This document shows, piece by piece, positions 7,970-17,434 of a stretch of 64,000 bases of DNA. Each line of letters starts with the position of its first letter. Position 1 is the stretch's first letter. The translations under genes and the position numbers were made by a program. The stretch is taken from assembly GCF_902167635.1 (NCBI RefSeq), contig NZ_CABHMS010000005.1:62001-126000 (forward strand), written 5' to 3'. The stretch comes from Chitinophaga vietnamensis (GTDB lineage: Bacteria; Bacteroidota; Bacteroidia; Chitinophagales; Chitinophagaceae). The notes beneath the pieces were generated by a model. It was given only the letters and a program-made list of their open reading frames with translations, did no database searches and was not told the origin of the DNA.

Positions 7970-10588
7970 ATGTTAAGACACATGACCAGGCTTAAACATT
8001 TCACAAAACTGGTGGCCGCTTCGGCATTCCTGGCCAATTCCATTGGAACAGCCCATGCGCAGCAAACACCTTTCGACGCTACTAAATTAAGGACCAGCTG
8101 GGAAGTGGTAGAAAATAACTACCAGGGAAAAGCGGAGTTCCTATCTACCTTCACGTTTATCAACACCGGCGGCAAAGCCTTTCCTGCAAAGGGATGGCAA
8201 CTGTATTTCAATTTCGTGCGGAGTGTGAAAGAAGGGGTGATACCTGGCAATATTAAAATAGATCATGTCAATGGAGACCTTTACCGTTTGTCGCCCGCCG
8301 ATAATTTCGCCGGTATCGCTCCTGGCGATTCGCTGAAAGTGAACATGGTGGGCGATGCCTGGGCAGTGAACTTCACCGATGCGCCCGGCGGCCTGTACCT
8401 CGTATGGGAACAGCATCCGGAAAAAGGTATCTCCCTCACAGATTATGCGATTCGCCCTTCCAGTACGGCCCGTCAGCTGATGCGTTACCCCGGCGATAAA
8501 AGCGCCGTCGTAACGCCCGGCGAGATATTTAAGCAGAATGCTGCCATCAAAAATATTCCTGCTAACCAGCTGCCGCCGGTTTTCCCGACGCCAGTATCCT
8601 GGACCATGCAGAGCGGCGCCTTTGTGATGGATGCGCCTCCGGTGATCAACGCTGATCCGCAGCTGGACTCAAGCGCTCAATTCCTCCATAACGAGTTACT
8701 AACGTTACTGGGTAAACGAAATACCGGCAAGGCCACTATCAAATTACAACTGGATGCCTCGCTGGCCGCCAGCGCCTACAAGCTGGATGTGACGCCGCAA
8801 GGCATCACCATCGCCGCCAGCGGCAATGAAGGCGCCTTTTATGCAATACAATCCCTGAAATCCCTCATATCACCTGCGGCATGGACCGGTGTGCAGAAAT
8901 CTATCAGCATACCGGCTGTGCAGGTGACCGATCATCCCCGCTTCAGTTACCGCGCCTTCATGATCGATATCGCGCGTAACTTCCACAACAAACGCGACCT
9001 CCTCCGCATCATTGATGTGATGGCGCTGTACAAACTCAATGTGCTGCATTTTCACTTCAGCGACGACGAAGGCTGGCGCCTGGAAATACCCTCACTGCCG
9101 GAACTGACGCAGGTAGGCGCCAAACGCGGCCACAGCGTGGACTTCAAAGCCATGCTGCCGCCTTCTTATGGCTCCGGCCCGGATACTACCAATACTGCCG
9201 GTACAGGATACATCTCCCGCAAGGATTTTGTAGAGATATTAAAATATGCAACGGAAAGGCATATACGTATTTTACCGGAGATCGAAACGCCCGGCCACGC
9301 CCGCGCAGCAGTCAAATCCATGGAATACCGCTACCAGCGCCTGATGGCGGCTGGCAAACAAAAAGAGGCAGAGGAATTTCTGCTCACCGATCTCCAGGAT
9401 CAATCACAATACCACTCTGTACAGGACTGGAATGATAACGTTATGAATGTGGCCTTGCCATCTACCTACCGCTTTCTCGACAAGATCGTGGAAGAGTTAC
9501 AGTCGATGTACAAAGAAGCCGGCGCACCGCTGACCGCTGTTCACATGGGCGGTGATGAAGTGCCGAATGGCGCATTTGAAAAGTCTCCCGCTTGCGCAGC
9601 CCTGATGCAGCAGGATGCCTCCATCAAAAATGTAAATGACCTCTGGTATTATTACTACCGCAAAGTAAACGACTTGCTCAAGGCCCGCGGCCTCCAAACA
9701 GCGGCATGGGAAGAAGCCGGCATGCGCAAAACATCTATGGACGGGCAACACGCCAGCATCCCCAATCCTGATTTCGTGAACGATAACTTCCAGCTTAACG
9801 TGTGGAATAACGTGATCGGCGGCGGCCAGGAAGATCTTTCTTACCGCCTGGCTAATGCTGGCTATAAAGTGATCCTGTCGGGCGTGAGCAATTTTTACTT
9901 CGATATGGCTTACATGAAATCTTTCGATGAGCCAGGCTTCTACTGGGGCGGCTTTGTAGATATCGATAAACCTTTCTACTTCATACCTTTCGATTACTAT
10001 AAAAATCAAAAGGTGGACGGCAAAGGCGATCCTGTCACATCCGCGCTCTTCGTAGGAAAAGACCGCCTCACCGGCTTTGGTCAGTCGAACATCCGTGGTA
10101 TCCAGGGACTGCTGTGGAGTGAAACCGTGACCTCTTCCGAACGCATGGAATACATGATGCTGCCCAAATTGCTCGGCCTCGCAGAACGCGCATGGGCGCA
10201 GGATCCCGCCTGGGCTACCGAAAAAGATACGGCTAAAGCAGATGCCATGTACCAGCAAGCCTGGAGCGTTTTCACCAACGTGATGGGCAAGCGCGAAATG
10301 CCCCGCCTCGATCACTATAGCGGCGGCTACAACTGGCGCATCCCCACTGCCGGCGCCATGGCGGAAGACGGCGTAGTGAGCGCTAACGTGCAGTTCCCCG
10401 GCCTCGTGATCCGCTACACCACTAACGGCGACGAACCTACGCTGAAAAGCCCCGTATATAATGGTCCGGTAAAAGCTGCCGGTAAGCTCGTGAAATTCCG
10501 GGTGTTCGATACCCGCGGCCGCAGCAGCCGCACTACCGCTATCAAGGTGCCGGTACCAGACACACAAGTGAAAAGTAATAAGTTGTAA
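7970..10588 (+). CDS. Beta-N-acetylhexosaminidase, GH20 (chitobiase type)
   Basis: Removes terminal GlcNAc (or GalNAc) from chitooligosaccharides; periplasmic or surface enzyme of chitin use. 872 residues with the chitobiase domain order: signal peptide (FTKLVAASAFLANSIGTAHA), CHB_HEX carbohydrate-binding domain (~35-165), GH20b alpha/beta domain (~200-320), GH20 catalytic barrel (~325-770) and a C-terminal CHB_HEX_C Ig-like domain (~795-865). The catalytic pair is D529-E530 in HMGGDEVPNG. MLRH precedes a second ATG at 7982 that gives a more typical signal peptide start, so either start is possible. Followed by a very strong terminator, so monocistronic. The neighbourhood of a CBM9/DUF5916 protein fits glycan scavenging. 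Confidence 0.94.
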   Translation: MLRHMTRLKHFTKLVAASAFLANSIGTAHAQQTPFDATKLRTSWEVVENNYQGKAEFLSTFTFINTGGKAFPAKGWQLYFNFVRSVKEGVIPGNIKIDHVNGDLYRLSPADNFAGIAPGDSLKVNMVGDAWAVNFTDAPGGLYLVWEQHPEKGISLTDYAIRPSSTARQLMRYPGDKSAVVTPGEIFKQNAAIKNIPANQLPPVFPTPVSWTMQSGAFVMDAPPVINADPQLDSSAQFLHNELLTLLGKRNTGKATIKLQLDASLAASAYKLDVTPQGITIAASGNEGAFYAIQSLKSLISPAAWTGVQKSISIPAVQVTDHPRFSYRAFMIDIARNFHNKRDLLRIIDVMALYKLNVLHFHFSDDEGWRLEIPSLPELTQVGAKRGHSVDFKAMLPPSYGSGPDTTNTAGTGYISRKDFVEILKYATERHIRILPEIETPGHARAAVKSMEYRYQRLMAAGKQKEAEEFLLTDLQDQSQYHSVQDWNDNVMNVALPSTYRFLDKIVEELQSMYKEAGAPLTAVHMGGDEVPNGAFEKSPACAALMQQDASIKNVNDLWYYYYRKVNDLLKARGLQTAAWEEAGMRKTSMDGQHASIPNPDFVNDNFQLNVWNNVIGGGQEDLSYRLANAGYKVILSGVSNFYFDMAYMKSFDEPGFYWGGFVDIDKPFYFIPFDYYKNQKVDGKGDPVTSALFVGKDRLTGFGQSNIRGIQGLLWSETVTSSERMEYMMLPKLLGLAERAWAQDPAWATEKDTAKADAMYQQAWSVFTNVMGKREMPRLDHYSGGYNWRIPTAGAMAEDGVVSANVQFPGLVIRYTTNGDEPTLKSPVYNGPVKAAGKLVKFRVFDTRGRSSRTTAIKVPVPDTQVKSNKL

Positions 10589-10630
10589 TAAATAGCACGG
10601 CCCCGCAAGGGGCCGTGCTATTTATTACAA
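10583..10630 (+). terminator. Strong intrinsic terminator after GH20
   Basis: A 22-bp perfect stem: left arm 10583-10604, GCAA tetraloop 10605-10608, right arm 10609-10630. The core is GC-rich (GCACGGCCCC) and the outer part is AATAAAT/ATTTATT, which provides the U-rich run after the GC stem on both strands. It overlaps the GH20 stop codon. Confidence 0.9.
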
Positions 10631-10667
10631 CTATAATTTACTATTTTGTTTGTTCAACCTTGAAACT

Positions 10668-12839
10668 GTGCGTATAATTCCACGTTTATTATGCTGCCTG
10701 CTGGCCCTTCCTGCCATGGCGCAGAAAAAAAATGAATCCTTCAAACTGCCCATCCGCAGGGCCATTTCACCGATCAAAATAGACGGAGTAATGGATGAAG
10801 CAGCCTGGCAAGAAGCCGCAGTAGCTACCGATTTCCACATGGTATTACCAATGGATACCAGCAAAGCCCGCCTGCGCACGGATGTGCGCATGACCTACGA
10901 CCAACACCATCTCTACATATTTGTAGAAAACTATACCGCCGGCGAAGGGCCTTACATGGTGGAATCATTGCGCAGAGATTTCGCCTTCCTGAAAAATGAT
11001 AACTTCATCTTCTTCATGGACCCCTTCGATGACCAGACCAACGGCTTCTCTTTCGGCGCCAACGCCGCCGGCGCACAATGGGACGGCCTTATGTACGATG
11101 GCGGAAAAGTAGACCTCAGCTGGGATAACAAATGGACATCTATCGTGAAGAATTACGATGGCAAATGGGTGTTTGAAGCAGCCATCCCTTTTAAGACCAT
11201 CCGTTATAAAAAAGGGATCAAAAGCTGGGGCATCAACTTCAGCCGCAATGATCTCAAAACAACAGAGAAATCAGCCTGGGCGCCCGTGCCACGGCAGTTC
11301 CCAACTGCCTCGCTGGCCTACACCGGCACGCTGGAATGGGACTCCGCGCCACCGCCCGCAGGACCCAATATCTCCATTATCCCTTACCTGCTCGGCGGAG
11401 TATCCAAAGATTTCGTGAAGGGCGACAAAGCCTCCTGGCGCCGCGATGCAGGCCTCGACGCTAAAATAGCCGTTACCTCTTCTCTCAATCTTGATCTCAC
11501 CGTGAACCCCGACTTCTCACAAGTAGATGTGGACAAGCAAGTCACCAACCTCGATCGCTTTGAATTATTTTTCCCGGAGAAAAGACAGTTCTTCCTCGAA
11601 AACGGCGACCAGTTCTCTAATTTCGGCTACAGTACCATCCGGCCATTCTTCTCACGCCGTATCGGTTTGGGAGCGCCTATTCATTTCGGTGCACGCCTCA
11701 GCGGGAAACTCAATAAAGACTGGCGCCTCGGTGTGATGAACATGCAAACAGGCGCGAAGAGCGAGATTGGCCTTCCCGCGCAGAACTTTACTGTGGCGGC
11801 TTTGCAGCGACGCATGTTCTCCCGGTCCAATCTCGGTTTTATCTTCATCAACAAAGAATCTGTCAACTACGATCCCGCAAAAGTGGTGGACCAGCCCATA
11901 TATTCACGCTATAACCGCAACATGGGACTGGAATACAACCTGGCATCGTCCAACAATTTCTGGACAGGAAAAGCGCTCTTCCTGAAATCGTATAGCCCTG
12001 GCAAAAGCGGCCATGATATGGTGCATGCCGCCAACCTCCAATACACGAGCAAGGTCTGGAACATTGGCTGGGCGCATGAATACGTAGGACGTAACTATAA
12101 TGCAGAAGTAGGATATGTGCCGCGGCAGGGATATATTAAAATGGCGCCGCAGGCTACCAGGCTGTTCTTCCCGCTGTCGGGGCCCGTGTTGAGCCATGGC
12201 CCGCAGCTCACCACCACCTGGTTCTTCAATGAAAATTTCCATCGTACAGATAATGAAACCATGCTGAACTATGGCATCGTTTTCCGCAAACGTAATACAT
12301 TGAACATCTGGGCATCCAATACCTATATCCGGCTGCTGCAGAAATTTGATCCTACCAATACGGGGAAAGATAGTCTGGCCGTGGGTTCGCAGCATAACTG
12401 GAATACCGTGGGACTGGACTATGTATCGAAACCGCAAAGCCTTTTCACCTATGCTTTCTCTGCGCGCTATGGCGGTTATTACGACGATGGCCATCGCCTG
12501 ATGCTCAACACAGACCTCGGATACCGCTTCCAGCCTTATGTGAGCATCGCGCTGAGCGCGAATTACAATAAAATCAATCTCCCTGAACCCTGGGGCAACA
12601 ACTCTTTCTGGCTCGTAGGCCCACGCCTCGATGTAACGATGACCAATACCCTGTTTTTCACCGGCTTCCTGCAATATAACGAGCAACAGAAGAACATGAA
12701 CGTGAACACCCGCTTCCAGTGGCGTTACCGGCCGGCGTCGGATCTTTTTATCGTGTACACCGATAACTATCTGCCCGAGCCTTTTTACGTGAAAAATCGT
12801 GCATTGGTAATAAAACTGGTATATTGGCTGAACATTTAA
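10668..12839 (+). CDS. CBM9-like / DUF5916 outer-membrane protein
   Basis: From GTG 10668 the protein is 723 residues with a clean signal peptide (MRIIPRLLCCLLALPAMAQ). A TTG at 10650 would only add six residues. Domain order: carbohydrate-binding CBM9/DOMON-like beta-sandwich (IDGVMDEAAWQEAA, then strands to about residue 200), followed by the DUF5916 region, rich in alternating aromatic strands (FSQVDVDKQVTNLDRFELFF, FFSRRIGLG) and ending in an aromatic-terminated strand (LVIKLVYWLNI), as outer-membrane beta-barrels do. Such proteins are common in Bacteroidota; a role in outer-membrane binding or uptake is inferred, not shown. It is 12 bases upstream of the 7TM-fusion gene, so the two are probably cotranscribed. 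Confidence 0.8.
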   Translation: MRIIPRLLCCLLALPAMAQKKNESFKLPIRRAISPIKIDGVMDEAAWQEAAVATDFHMVLPMDTSKARLRTDVRMTYDQHHLYIFVENYTAGEGPYMVESLRRDFAFLKNDNFIFFMDPFDDQTNGFSFGANAAGAQWDGLMYDGGKVDLSWDNKWTSIVKNYDGKWVFEAAIPFKTIRYKKGIKSWGINFSRNDLKTTEKSAWAPVPRQFPTASLAYTGTLEWDSAPPPAGPNISIIPYLLGGVSKDFVKGDKASWRRDAGLDAKIAVTSSLNLDLTVNPDFSQVDVDKQVTNLDRFELFFPEKRQFFLENGDQFSNFGYSTIRPFFSRRIGLGAPIHFGARLSGKLNKDWRLGVMNMQTGAKSEIGLPAQNFTVAALQRRMFSRSNLGFIFINKESVNYDPAKVVDQPIYSRYNRNMGLEYNLASSNNFWTGKALFLKSYSPGKSGHDMVHAANLQYTSKVWNIGWAHEYVGRNYNAEVGYVPRQGYIKMAPQATRLFFPLSGPVLSHGPQLTTTWFFNENFHRTDNETMLNYGIVFRKRNTLNIWASNTYIRLLQKFDPTNTGKDSLAVGSQHNWNTVGLDYVSKPQSLFTYAFSARYGGYYDDGHRLMLNTDLGYRFQPYVSIALSANYNKINLPEPWGNNSFWLVGPRLDVTMTNTLFFTGFLQYNEQQKNMNVNTRFQWRYRPASDLFIVYTDNYLPEPFYVKNRALVIKLVYWLNI

Positions 12840-12851
12840 TGTTCCGGTGTT

Positions 12852-14738
12852 GTGAAAAATATAACCAGCTTGCTATGCCTGCTGCTGTGGATGTGTGGCA
12901 GGACCTATGCTCAACAGGTAGTAAAGATCGACAGTGCTGTAAATGAGCATATATTTACTTACGGAGAGATCGATTACCTGGAAGATCCCACAGGGAAACT
13001 GAGCTTCGGCCAGGTGCGCAGCATCCCGTATGATACCCTGTTCCGGGCCAATAACCGCAGCACCCCGCAAAATGAAAATCTCGGCAGCACTTATTGGTAC
13101 CGCGTGCGGGTACAGCATAACAGCGCCGTGCAGCAACATTATATCCTCGAATTTTTTGATCAGACGATCGATCACATCACCGCCTGGATGCCCGACAGTT
13201 TGGGGCATTACCATGCCATTCAAACCGGCGACGATTTCATTTTCAGCCGCAGGCTCTTTGCCCACAAGAATTTCGAGCTGCCGGTAGATAATAATCACAA
13301 CAAGGAAAGCGTGTATTATTTCCGCGTCTACTCCCGGCAAACAGCTGATGTGATCATCGTATTGCGCTCCGTGAACCGCTTTGTAGGATATGCGCTCAGC
13401 GAATATTTTTCGTTCGGGCTGTTCTATGGCATGATCCTCATTTTCAGCTTTTACAACCTGATCATGTTCATCGCCATGCGGCAGCGACAATACCTGTATT
13501 ATGTATTGTATAACCTGAGCGTGGCCTTGTACGAAATGTGTACCGATGGTATTGCTTACCAGTACCTGTGGCCGCATTCGCCCGCCTGGAACCAGTATGC
13601 CTATGCAGTGCCGCTGTGCGGCATGAGCATATTTGCACTGTTGTTTACCCGCAAGCTGCTGAACGTAAAGGTGCGGGCGCCTTTGCTCAACAAGCTGATT
13701 GTAGGCATCATCATCGCCAGGATAGCATGGTTTATCATTTGTGCAGTGGCGGACCCTTTCCTGTTCACTTACAAGTTCATAGAGGTGATACCCTTGGCAG
13801 TGGCCTTTTACACAGGTATTTACACCTGGGCGCGCGGCTACCGGCCGGCCCGTTTCTTTGTGCTGGGCTACAGTTTCCTCTTCATTGGCTTTATGCTGAA
13901 ATTCTTTATCATGCTGGGTTACGAATGGCTCAACTTCGGCGTTATCAGTTATTACAGTCTGAGTTTCTGTTTCATTTTGGAGATGTTCTTTTTATCATTT
14001 GCGGTGGGAGACAAGGTGAGATGGATGAAGCGCCAGAAAGACAAAGTACAGCGGCAGATGATGCGGCAGATGATAGAAAATGCGCGACTGAAAGATACGC
14101 TGAATAAAGAACTGGAAACGCTGGTGCAGCAACGTACCCGTGAGTTGTCCGAACAATCCGCGCTGGTGGCTTCGCGCAATGAGGAACTGTTGCAGGCCAA
14201 CGAATTATTGCAGCAACAGGCCGAAGAGATATCGCGCATGAATGCCTTGCTGGAGCAGGATAACAAGCAGCTCACCACCAATGTGGAAAAGGTGTCGAGG
14301 GCAAGGGCCTTGTCGGCGCCGGTAGACTTCGAAGAATTTTCCAAAACCTATCCCGATAAAGAAAGTTGCTTCCGGTTCCTCGCCGATCTGAAGTGGAATG
14401 AAGGATATAGCTGCCGCAAATGCAGCAATGAACAGTATTTCAACGGGCATCAGCCTTTGAGCCGCCGTTGTACCAAATGTGGTTATGAAGAGTCGGTGAC
14501 GGCCAACACCATCTTTCAGAACAGCCATATCCCTATTACCAAGGCCTTTTACATGACCTATCTCGTGTATTCCTCCAAGGGAAAGATCTCTTCGCATAAG
14601 CTGTCGGATATGGTGGATATCCGGCAAAGCACCTGCTGGAGCTATGCCAGCCGCATCACAAAGATGATGGCCGAACGGCAGAAAGAGCTGAAGCAAGGGC
14701 AGGGTGGCTGGAGCCGCCTGGTGCTCATTAAAGATTGA
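12852..14738 (+). CDS. 7TM-DISM sensor fused to IS1595-type zinc-ribbon/HTH DNA-binding domain
   Basis: 628 residues from a GTG start. Seen in order: signal peptide (1-20); periplasmic 7TMR-DISMED2-like sensor (~30-172); seven hydrophobic segments of a 7TMR-DISM membrane block (~183-386); a long coiled coil (~392-482); then a C-terminal module (~495-610) with a CXXC...CXXC zinc ribbon (C521, C524, C540, C543) and an HTH stretch (KISSHKLSDMVDIRQST). That C-terminal module matches the N-terminal part of IS1595-family transposases (Zn_Tnp_IS1595: TIF..S..P..K.F...YL...KG.SS..L). There is no histidine kinase, cyclase or DDE nuclease domain. The layout suggests a membrane-bound transcription factor or a domesticated transposase module; the signal and target are unknown. 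Expressed with the upstream CBM9/DUF5916 gene. Confidence 0.85.
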   Translation: MKNITSLLCLLLWMCGRTYAQQVVKIDSAVNEHIFTYGEIDYLEDPTGKLSFGQVRSIPYDTLFRANNRSTPQNENLGSTYWYRVRVQHNSAVQQHYILEFFDQTIDHITAWMPDSLGHYHAIQTGDDFIFSRRLFAHKNFELPVDNNHNKESVYYFRVYSRQTADVIIVLRSVNRFVGYALSEYFSFGLFYGMILIFSFYNLIMFIAMRQRQYLYYVLYNLSVALYEMCTDGIAYQYLWPHSPAWNQYAYAVPLCGMSIFALLFTRKLLNVKVRAPLLNKLIVGIIIARIAWFIICAVADPFLFTYKFIEVIPLAVAFYTGIYTWARGYRPARFFVLGYSFLFIGFMLKFFIMLGYEWLNFGVISYYSLSFCFILEMFFLSFAVGDKVRWMKRQKDKVQRQMMRQMIENARLKDTLNKELETLVQQRTRELSEQSALVASRNEELLQANELLQQQAEEISRMNALLEQDNKQLTTNVEKVSRARALSAPVDFEEFSKTYPDKESCFRFLADLKWNEGYSCRKCSNEQYFNGHQPLSRRCTKCGYEESVTANTIFQNSHIPITKAFYMTYLVYSSKGKISSHKLSDMVDIRQSTCWSYASRITKMMAERQKELKQGQGGWSRLVLIKD

Positions 14739-15035
14739 TATACATGTGATAACACCAGTCGTCTTTATTGTTAACAGATACCCCGTTAAGAAGTAATTAA
14801 CAATCTGCGGTGATAATCAGATTATCATTGCACCACAAAATTGCTCATAAGTCCCCCTTTTATATATTAATCAGAGTTCTGCAAATGTTTTCATTTACTA
14901 TCGTTGTGAATACTAATTCCCCGTGGTTTTTACCCTGGGGATTTCTTTGGGATGGTGTATCGTGGTTTATTTCCGATATATTTGTAAAAGACCGGGTTAA
15001 CCAACGCAGCTCACAACCATAAAGCAGATAACCAT
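14739..15035 (+). promoter_or_regulatory. Intergenic region with palindrome and -7 element
   Basis: About 300 bases without a gene. TGATAATC A GATTATCA at 14811-14827 is a perfect 8+1+8 palindrome, possibly a regulator site; it resembles a Fur half-site pair but the spacer is wrong. TATATTTG at 14977-14984 is a perfect Bacteroidota -7 element about 50 bases before the gene at 15036. A 70-codon frame (14810-15022) in this region lacks any coding feature. Confidence 0.5.
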
Positions 15036-16406
15036 ATGTACCGGCGTCCCGTTCCCTGTTATGAAAAATGGCTGCAACGTATTGTTGGCGGCCTGTTGTT
15101 ACTAAGTTCATTCCTGTTGCCATTATCCGGGCTGCATGCGCAGCAAGCGGCTGTTATCAGCGGAAAGGTAGCTGATGGCGGCGCGCAGCGGGTTACTTTG
15201 TCTTATTGGTTCCATCCCGGCGTGTCGGCTCTTAGCAGTATGGATACCTTACTACAGCGGGATACTTTCAGTTTTCGTTTACCCCCCTTTACGGCACGTG
15301 AATTATTTTTTTATGCAGATGCAGGAGGAGGCCATGATTTTTACGGGATGATCAGTCCGGGAGATAGTATCCGGCTGGATTTCCGGGAAGATACGGTATT
15401 GCTGTCGGGGCGTGGCGCCATGCCCTGCAAGGCCTGGTATGCCGCCAGGAAAGCGCAGGAGCGTGTAGCCGTTACCGGTAGGGAGCCGCAACAGCAGGTA
15501 GCCTTTTACAAGGCCCGCATGGCTGCTGCCATGCAATCGCTGGACAGGTGGCGGGATAGTTTGTCTGCCACCGCCTGCGCAATCATCCGGGCCGACCTGC
15601 TGGGCGGATCGGCCTCGAAGCTGATGGCCACTTTCTGGAATGCTGCGCCCGACGAGCAGGAGGCTTTATACCGTCGTCAGATCGCGCCGGCGCTGCCTGC
15701 TATTGTTCCTTCAGATACTACGGCCATGGCTATACGCTATCTGGATTATTTGCTGGAGAAAGCGCAGGTAGATTATTTTCTGTCGCAGCATTTCCGTTGC
15801 AGCAATGCCGCCGTATATGAATGGCTGAAAACGCACTACAGTGGCCGTTTACAGGAGAAGCTGCTGGTACACCAGCTCATGCTGGCCTATGCCGGCGGCG
15901 GGCCGCAGGATGAACTGGAAACCTGCGTATCCGATTACCTGAACCACGCGCAACTGGAACCAGGCCGTCAGGCTATTGCCACACTATATGGCCGCAGCAG
16001 GCGAGGTATCCGGAAAGGCATGCCAGCGCCGCTTTTCATCGTACCGGATGATGGCGGCCATGCGGTAGACCTGCAACAGTTTCGTGGAAAGGTGGTGCTA
16101 TTGCATTTCTGCGAAGGCAATGATCCCATCATGCCTACCCTCGACGAGATCAACAAATGTTTCAATAAAGGAGAGGTAGTATTTATGCATGTAAGCCCGC
16201 AACCCTTCAGCAGCAAGGCCGACGGCATACTGCTACCCTGTGGCAGTAAGGCCGCTGAAATCCAGGCCCATTATAATGTGAGCGCTTATCCCGGTTTGAT
16301 CGTGGTAGGAAGGAACGGCAATATTTTCGCAGTGAAGCCGCCGGATCCTGCCGCCGACCATGGCACCGCACTCACAAATATCCTCTATGAGGCGCTCCAG
16401 CAGTGA
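15036..16406 (+). CDS. Thioredoxin-fold (AhpC/TSA-TlpA like) exported protein lacking CXXC
   Basis: 456 residues with an N-terminal signal/anchor (IVGGLLLLSSFLLPLSGLHA). The part up to about residue 130 is a beta-rich domain resembling DUF4369 (ISGKVADGG, then ISPGDSIRLDF), followed by a helical linker and a C-terminal thioredoxin-like fold (~325-456): GMPAPLFIVPDDGG, LQQFRGKVVLLHF, AYPGLIVVGRNGNI with the cis-Pro motif. This is the architecture of Bacteroidota TlpA-like proteins, which normally carry WCxxC after VLLxFWA. Here the segment reads HFCEGNDPIMP, so only one Cys remains and disulfide exchange is unlikely. Possibly a structural or ligand-binding derivative. Monocistronic with its own -7 element. 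Confidence 0.75.
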   Translation: MYRRPVPCYEKWLQRIVGGLLLLSSFLLPLSGLHAQQAAVISGKVADGGAQRVTLSYWFHPGVSALSSMDTLLQRDTFSFRLPPFTARELFFYADAGGGHDFYGMISPGDSIRLDFREDTVLLSGRGAMPCKAWYAARKAQERVAVTGREPQQQVAFYKARMAAAMQSLDRWRDSLSATACAIIRADLLGGSASKLMATFWNAAPDEQEALYRRQIAPALPAIVPSDTTAMAIRYLDYLLEKAQVDYFLSQHFRCSNAAVYEWLKTHYSGRLQEKLLVHQLMLAYAGGGPQDELETCVSDYLNHAQLEPGRQAIATLYGRSRRGIRKGMPAPLFIVPDDGGHAVDLQQFRGKVVLLHFCEGNDPIMPTLDEINKCFNKGEVVFMHVSPQPFSSKADGILLPCGSKAAEIQAHYNVSAYPGLIVVGRNGNIFAVKPPDPAADHGTALTNILYEALQQ

Positions 16407-16625
16407 TTTTCGTGGCAATGCTCAATAAATCGCGTTATTCCACGTTATAGGAAATGTTCGTAGCTAAACCCGCATCAGCGCCATTGACCCGCAGCTTGTA
16501 TTGAGAAACCCGTTTAAACCCAGCTTCTTAATATTTACATTATAATATATATATGAGAATCTTGGTTTAATCATTCACTTTATCGTAAATTCAGTATTAG
16601 TAATCGTTAAGCCCCTCTATGCCAG

Positions 16626-16907
16626 ATGCCAAAGCGTTATTTTGACCGATTGCAGACCATTGATTACCTTATTAGGATCAAAGGGACCGGGAAGCCCGCT
16701 CAGTTAGCCAAGCGGCTTCGTATTTCCGAACGAACACTCTATGAATTCCTCAAAATGATGAAGGAGTTAGGTGCTCCCATTGAATACGACCGGTACAAAG
16801 AAAGTTACTATTACTCGGAAAAAGGCGGATTCAACATCCGGTTCTCCAAGAACCTCCTTGCCGTGAGTACAGTATTTCTTCTCTTCCTGATGAACGTATG
16901 GTATTGA
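16626..16907 (+). CDS. Small HTH protein with hydrophobic C-terminus
   Basis: 93 residues. Residues ~10-60 form a winged-helix/HTH_11-type motif (QLAKRLRISERTLYEFLKMM), the DeoR/WYL-like N-terminal DNA-binding fold; GAPIEYDRYKESYYYSEKGG is the wing. Proteins of this size with the same HTH occur in Bacteroidota as stand-alone regulators. The last 18 residues (LLAVSTVFLLFLMNVWY) are strongly hydrophobic, which could be a membrane tail or a frame accident near the 3' end. ATG 16626 is close to ATG 16620, which is out of frame. Target unknown. Flanked by long non-coding DNA on both sides. Confidence 0.7.
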   Translation: MPKRYFDRLQTIDYLIRIKGTGKPAQLAKRLRISERTLYEFLKMMKELGAPIEYDRYKESYYYSEKGGFNIRFSKNLLAVSTVFLLFLMNVWY

Positions 16908-17434
16908 TGCTCTGACGCATTCCCCGCTATGCGGAGATGCCCGGTAAGCCTGCGCCGCTATGCGGTCGCCAAGATTCATTCGCAGCAACGCTAAATTGCT
17001 GCCGCCGAATCTTTTATGTATATCCGTCCCACAAGGCGGAAGGAGGGATATTTTTGAATTTTTTGATTTAGGGATTTAGGGATTTGGGATTCCCCCAATC
17101 AAAAAATCCGTACATCAAAAAATCCTTAAATATCCCTCTCTTCTGCTTTTTGTTTTTCGTTCTTTGTTAACATCTGATCTACATTCTACGGATTTTTTAA
17201 ATGCATCTTTACTGGCGATACCAAAGCACAACCACAATCAAAGTGAACCAGGAATTATCAAGATTTTACACTTTACCGGATATGAGCGCCATTGCGCCGT
17301 GCTTTTGTTTCTTTCATAACGCGGTTTAGATTAGATTTTAGAAAAATCCGCAGGTCTCTATCCAGTCACCTGCTCCTGTTTGATCAGGTGTTGCAGTTTC
17401 AGGTGAATATCGTAACTATCACAAATGCATCAGT
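16908..17434. repeat. Intergenic region with imperfect inverted repeat
   Basis: 527 bases without a gene. An inverted repeat made of GATTTAGGGATTT-like words spans 17043-17138: GAGGGATATTT at 17043 pairs with AAATATCCCTC ending at 17138, and the internal TTTTTTGATT words pair with AATCAAAAAA words. It is the same style as other long palindromes in the window but with different sequence. 17140-17434 shows nothing recognisable. Confidence 0.6.

Noticed and set aside
12852-14738. IS1595-family insertion sequence
   Set aside because: Only the zinc ribbon/HTH part is present, in frame at the end of a 7TM gene; no DDE domain, terminal inverted repeats or target duplication seen.
14811-14827. Fur box
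   Set aside because: TGATAAT and ATTATCA are separated by three bases, not one as in the 7-1-7 site; kept only as an unassigned palindrome.
14810-15022. 70-codon plus-strand frame before the thioredoxin-fold gene
   Set aside because: It overlaps a palindrome and a perfect -7 element; the composition does not look coding.
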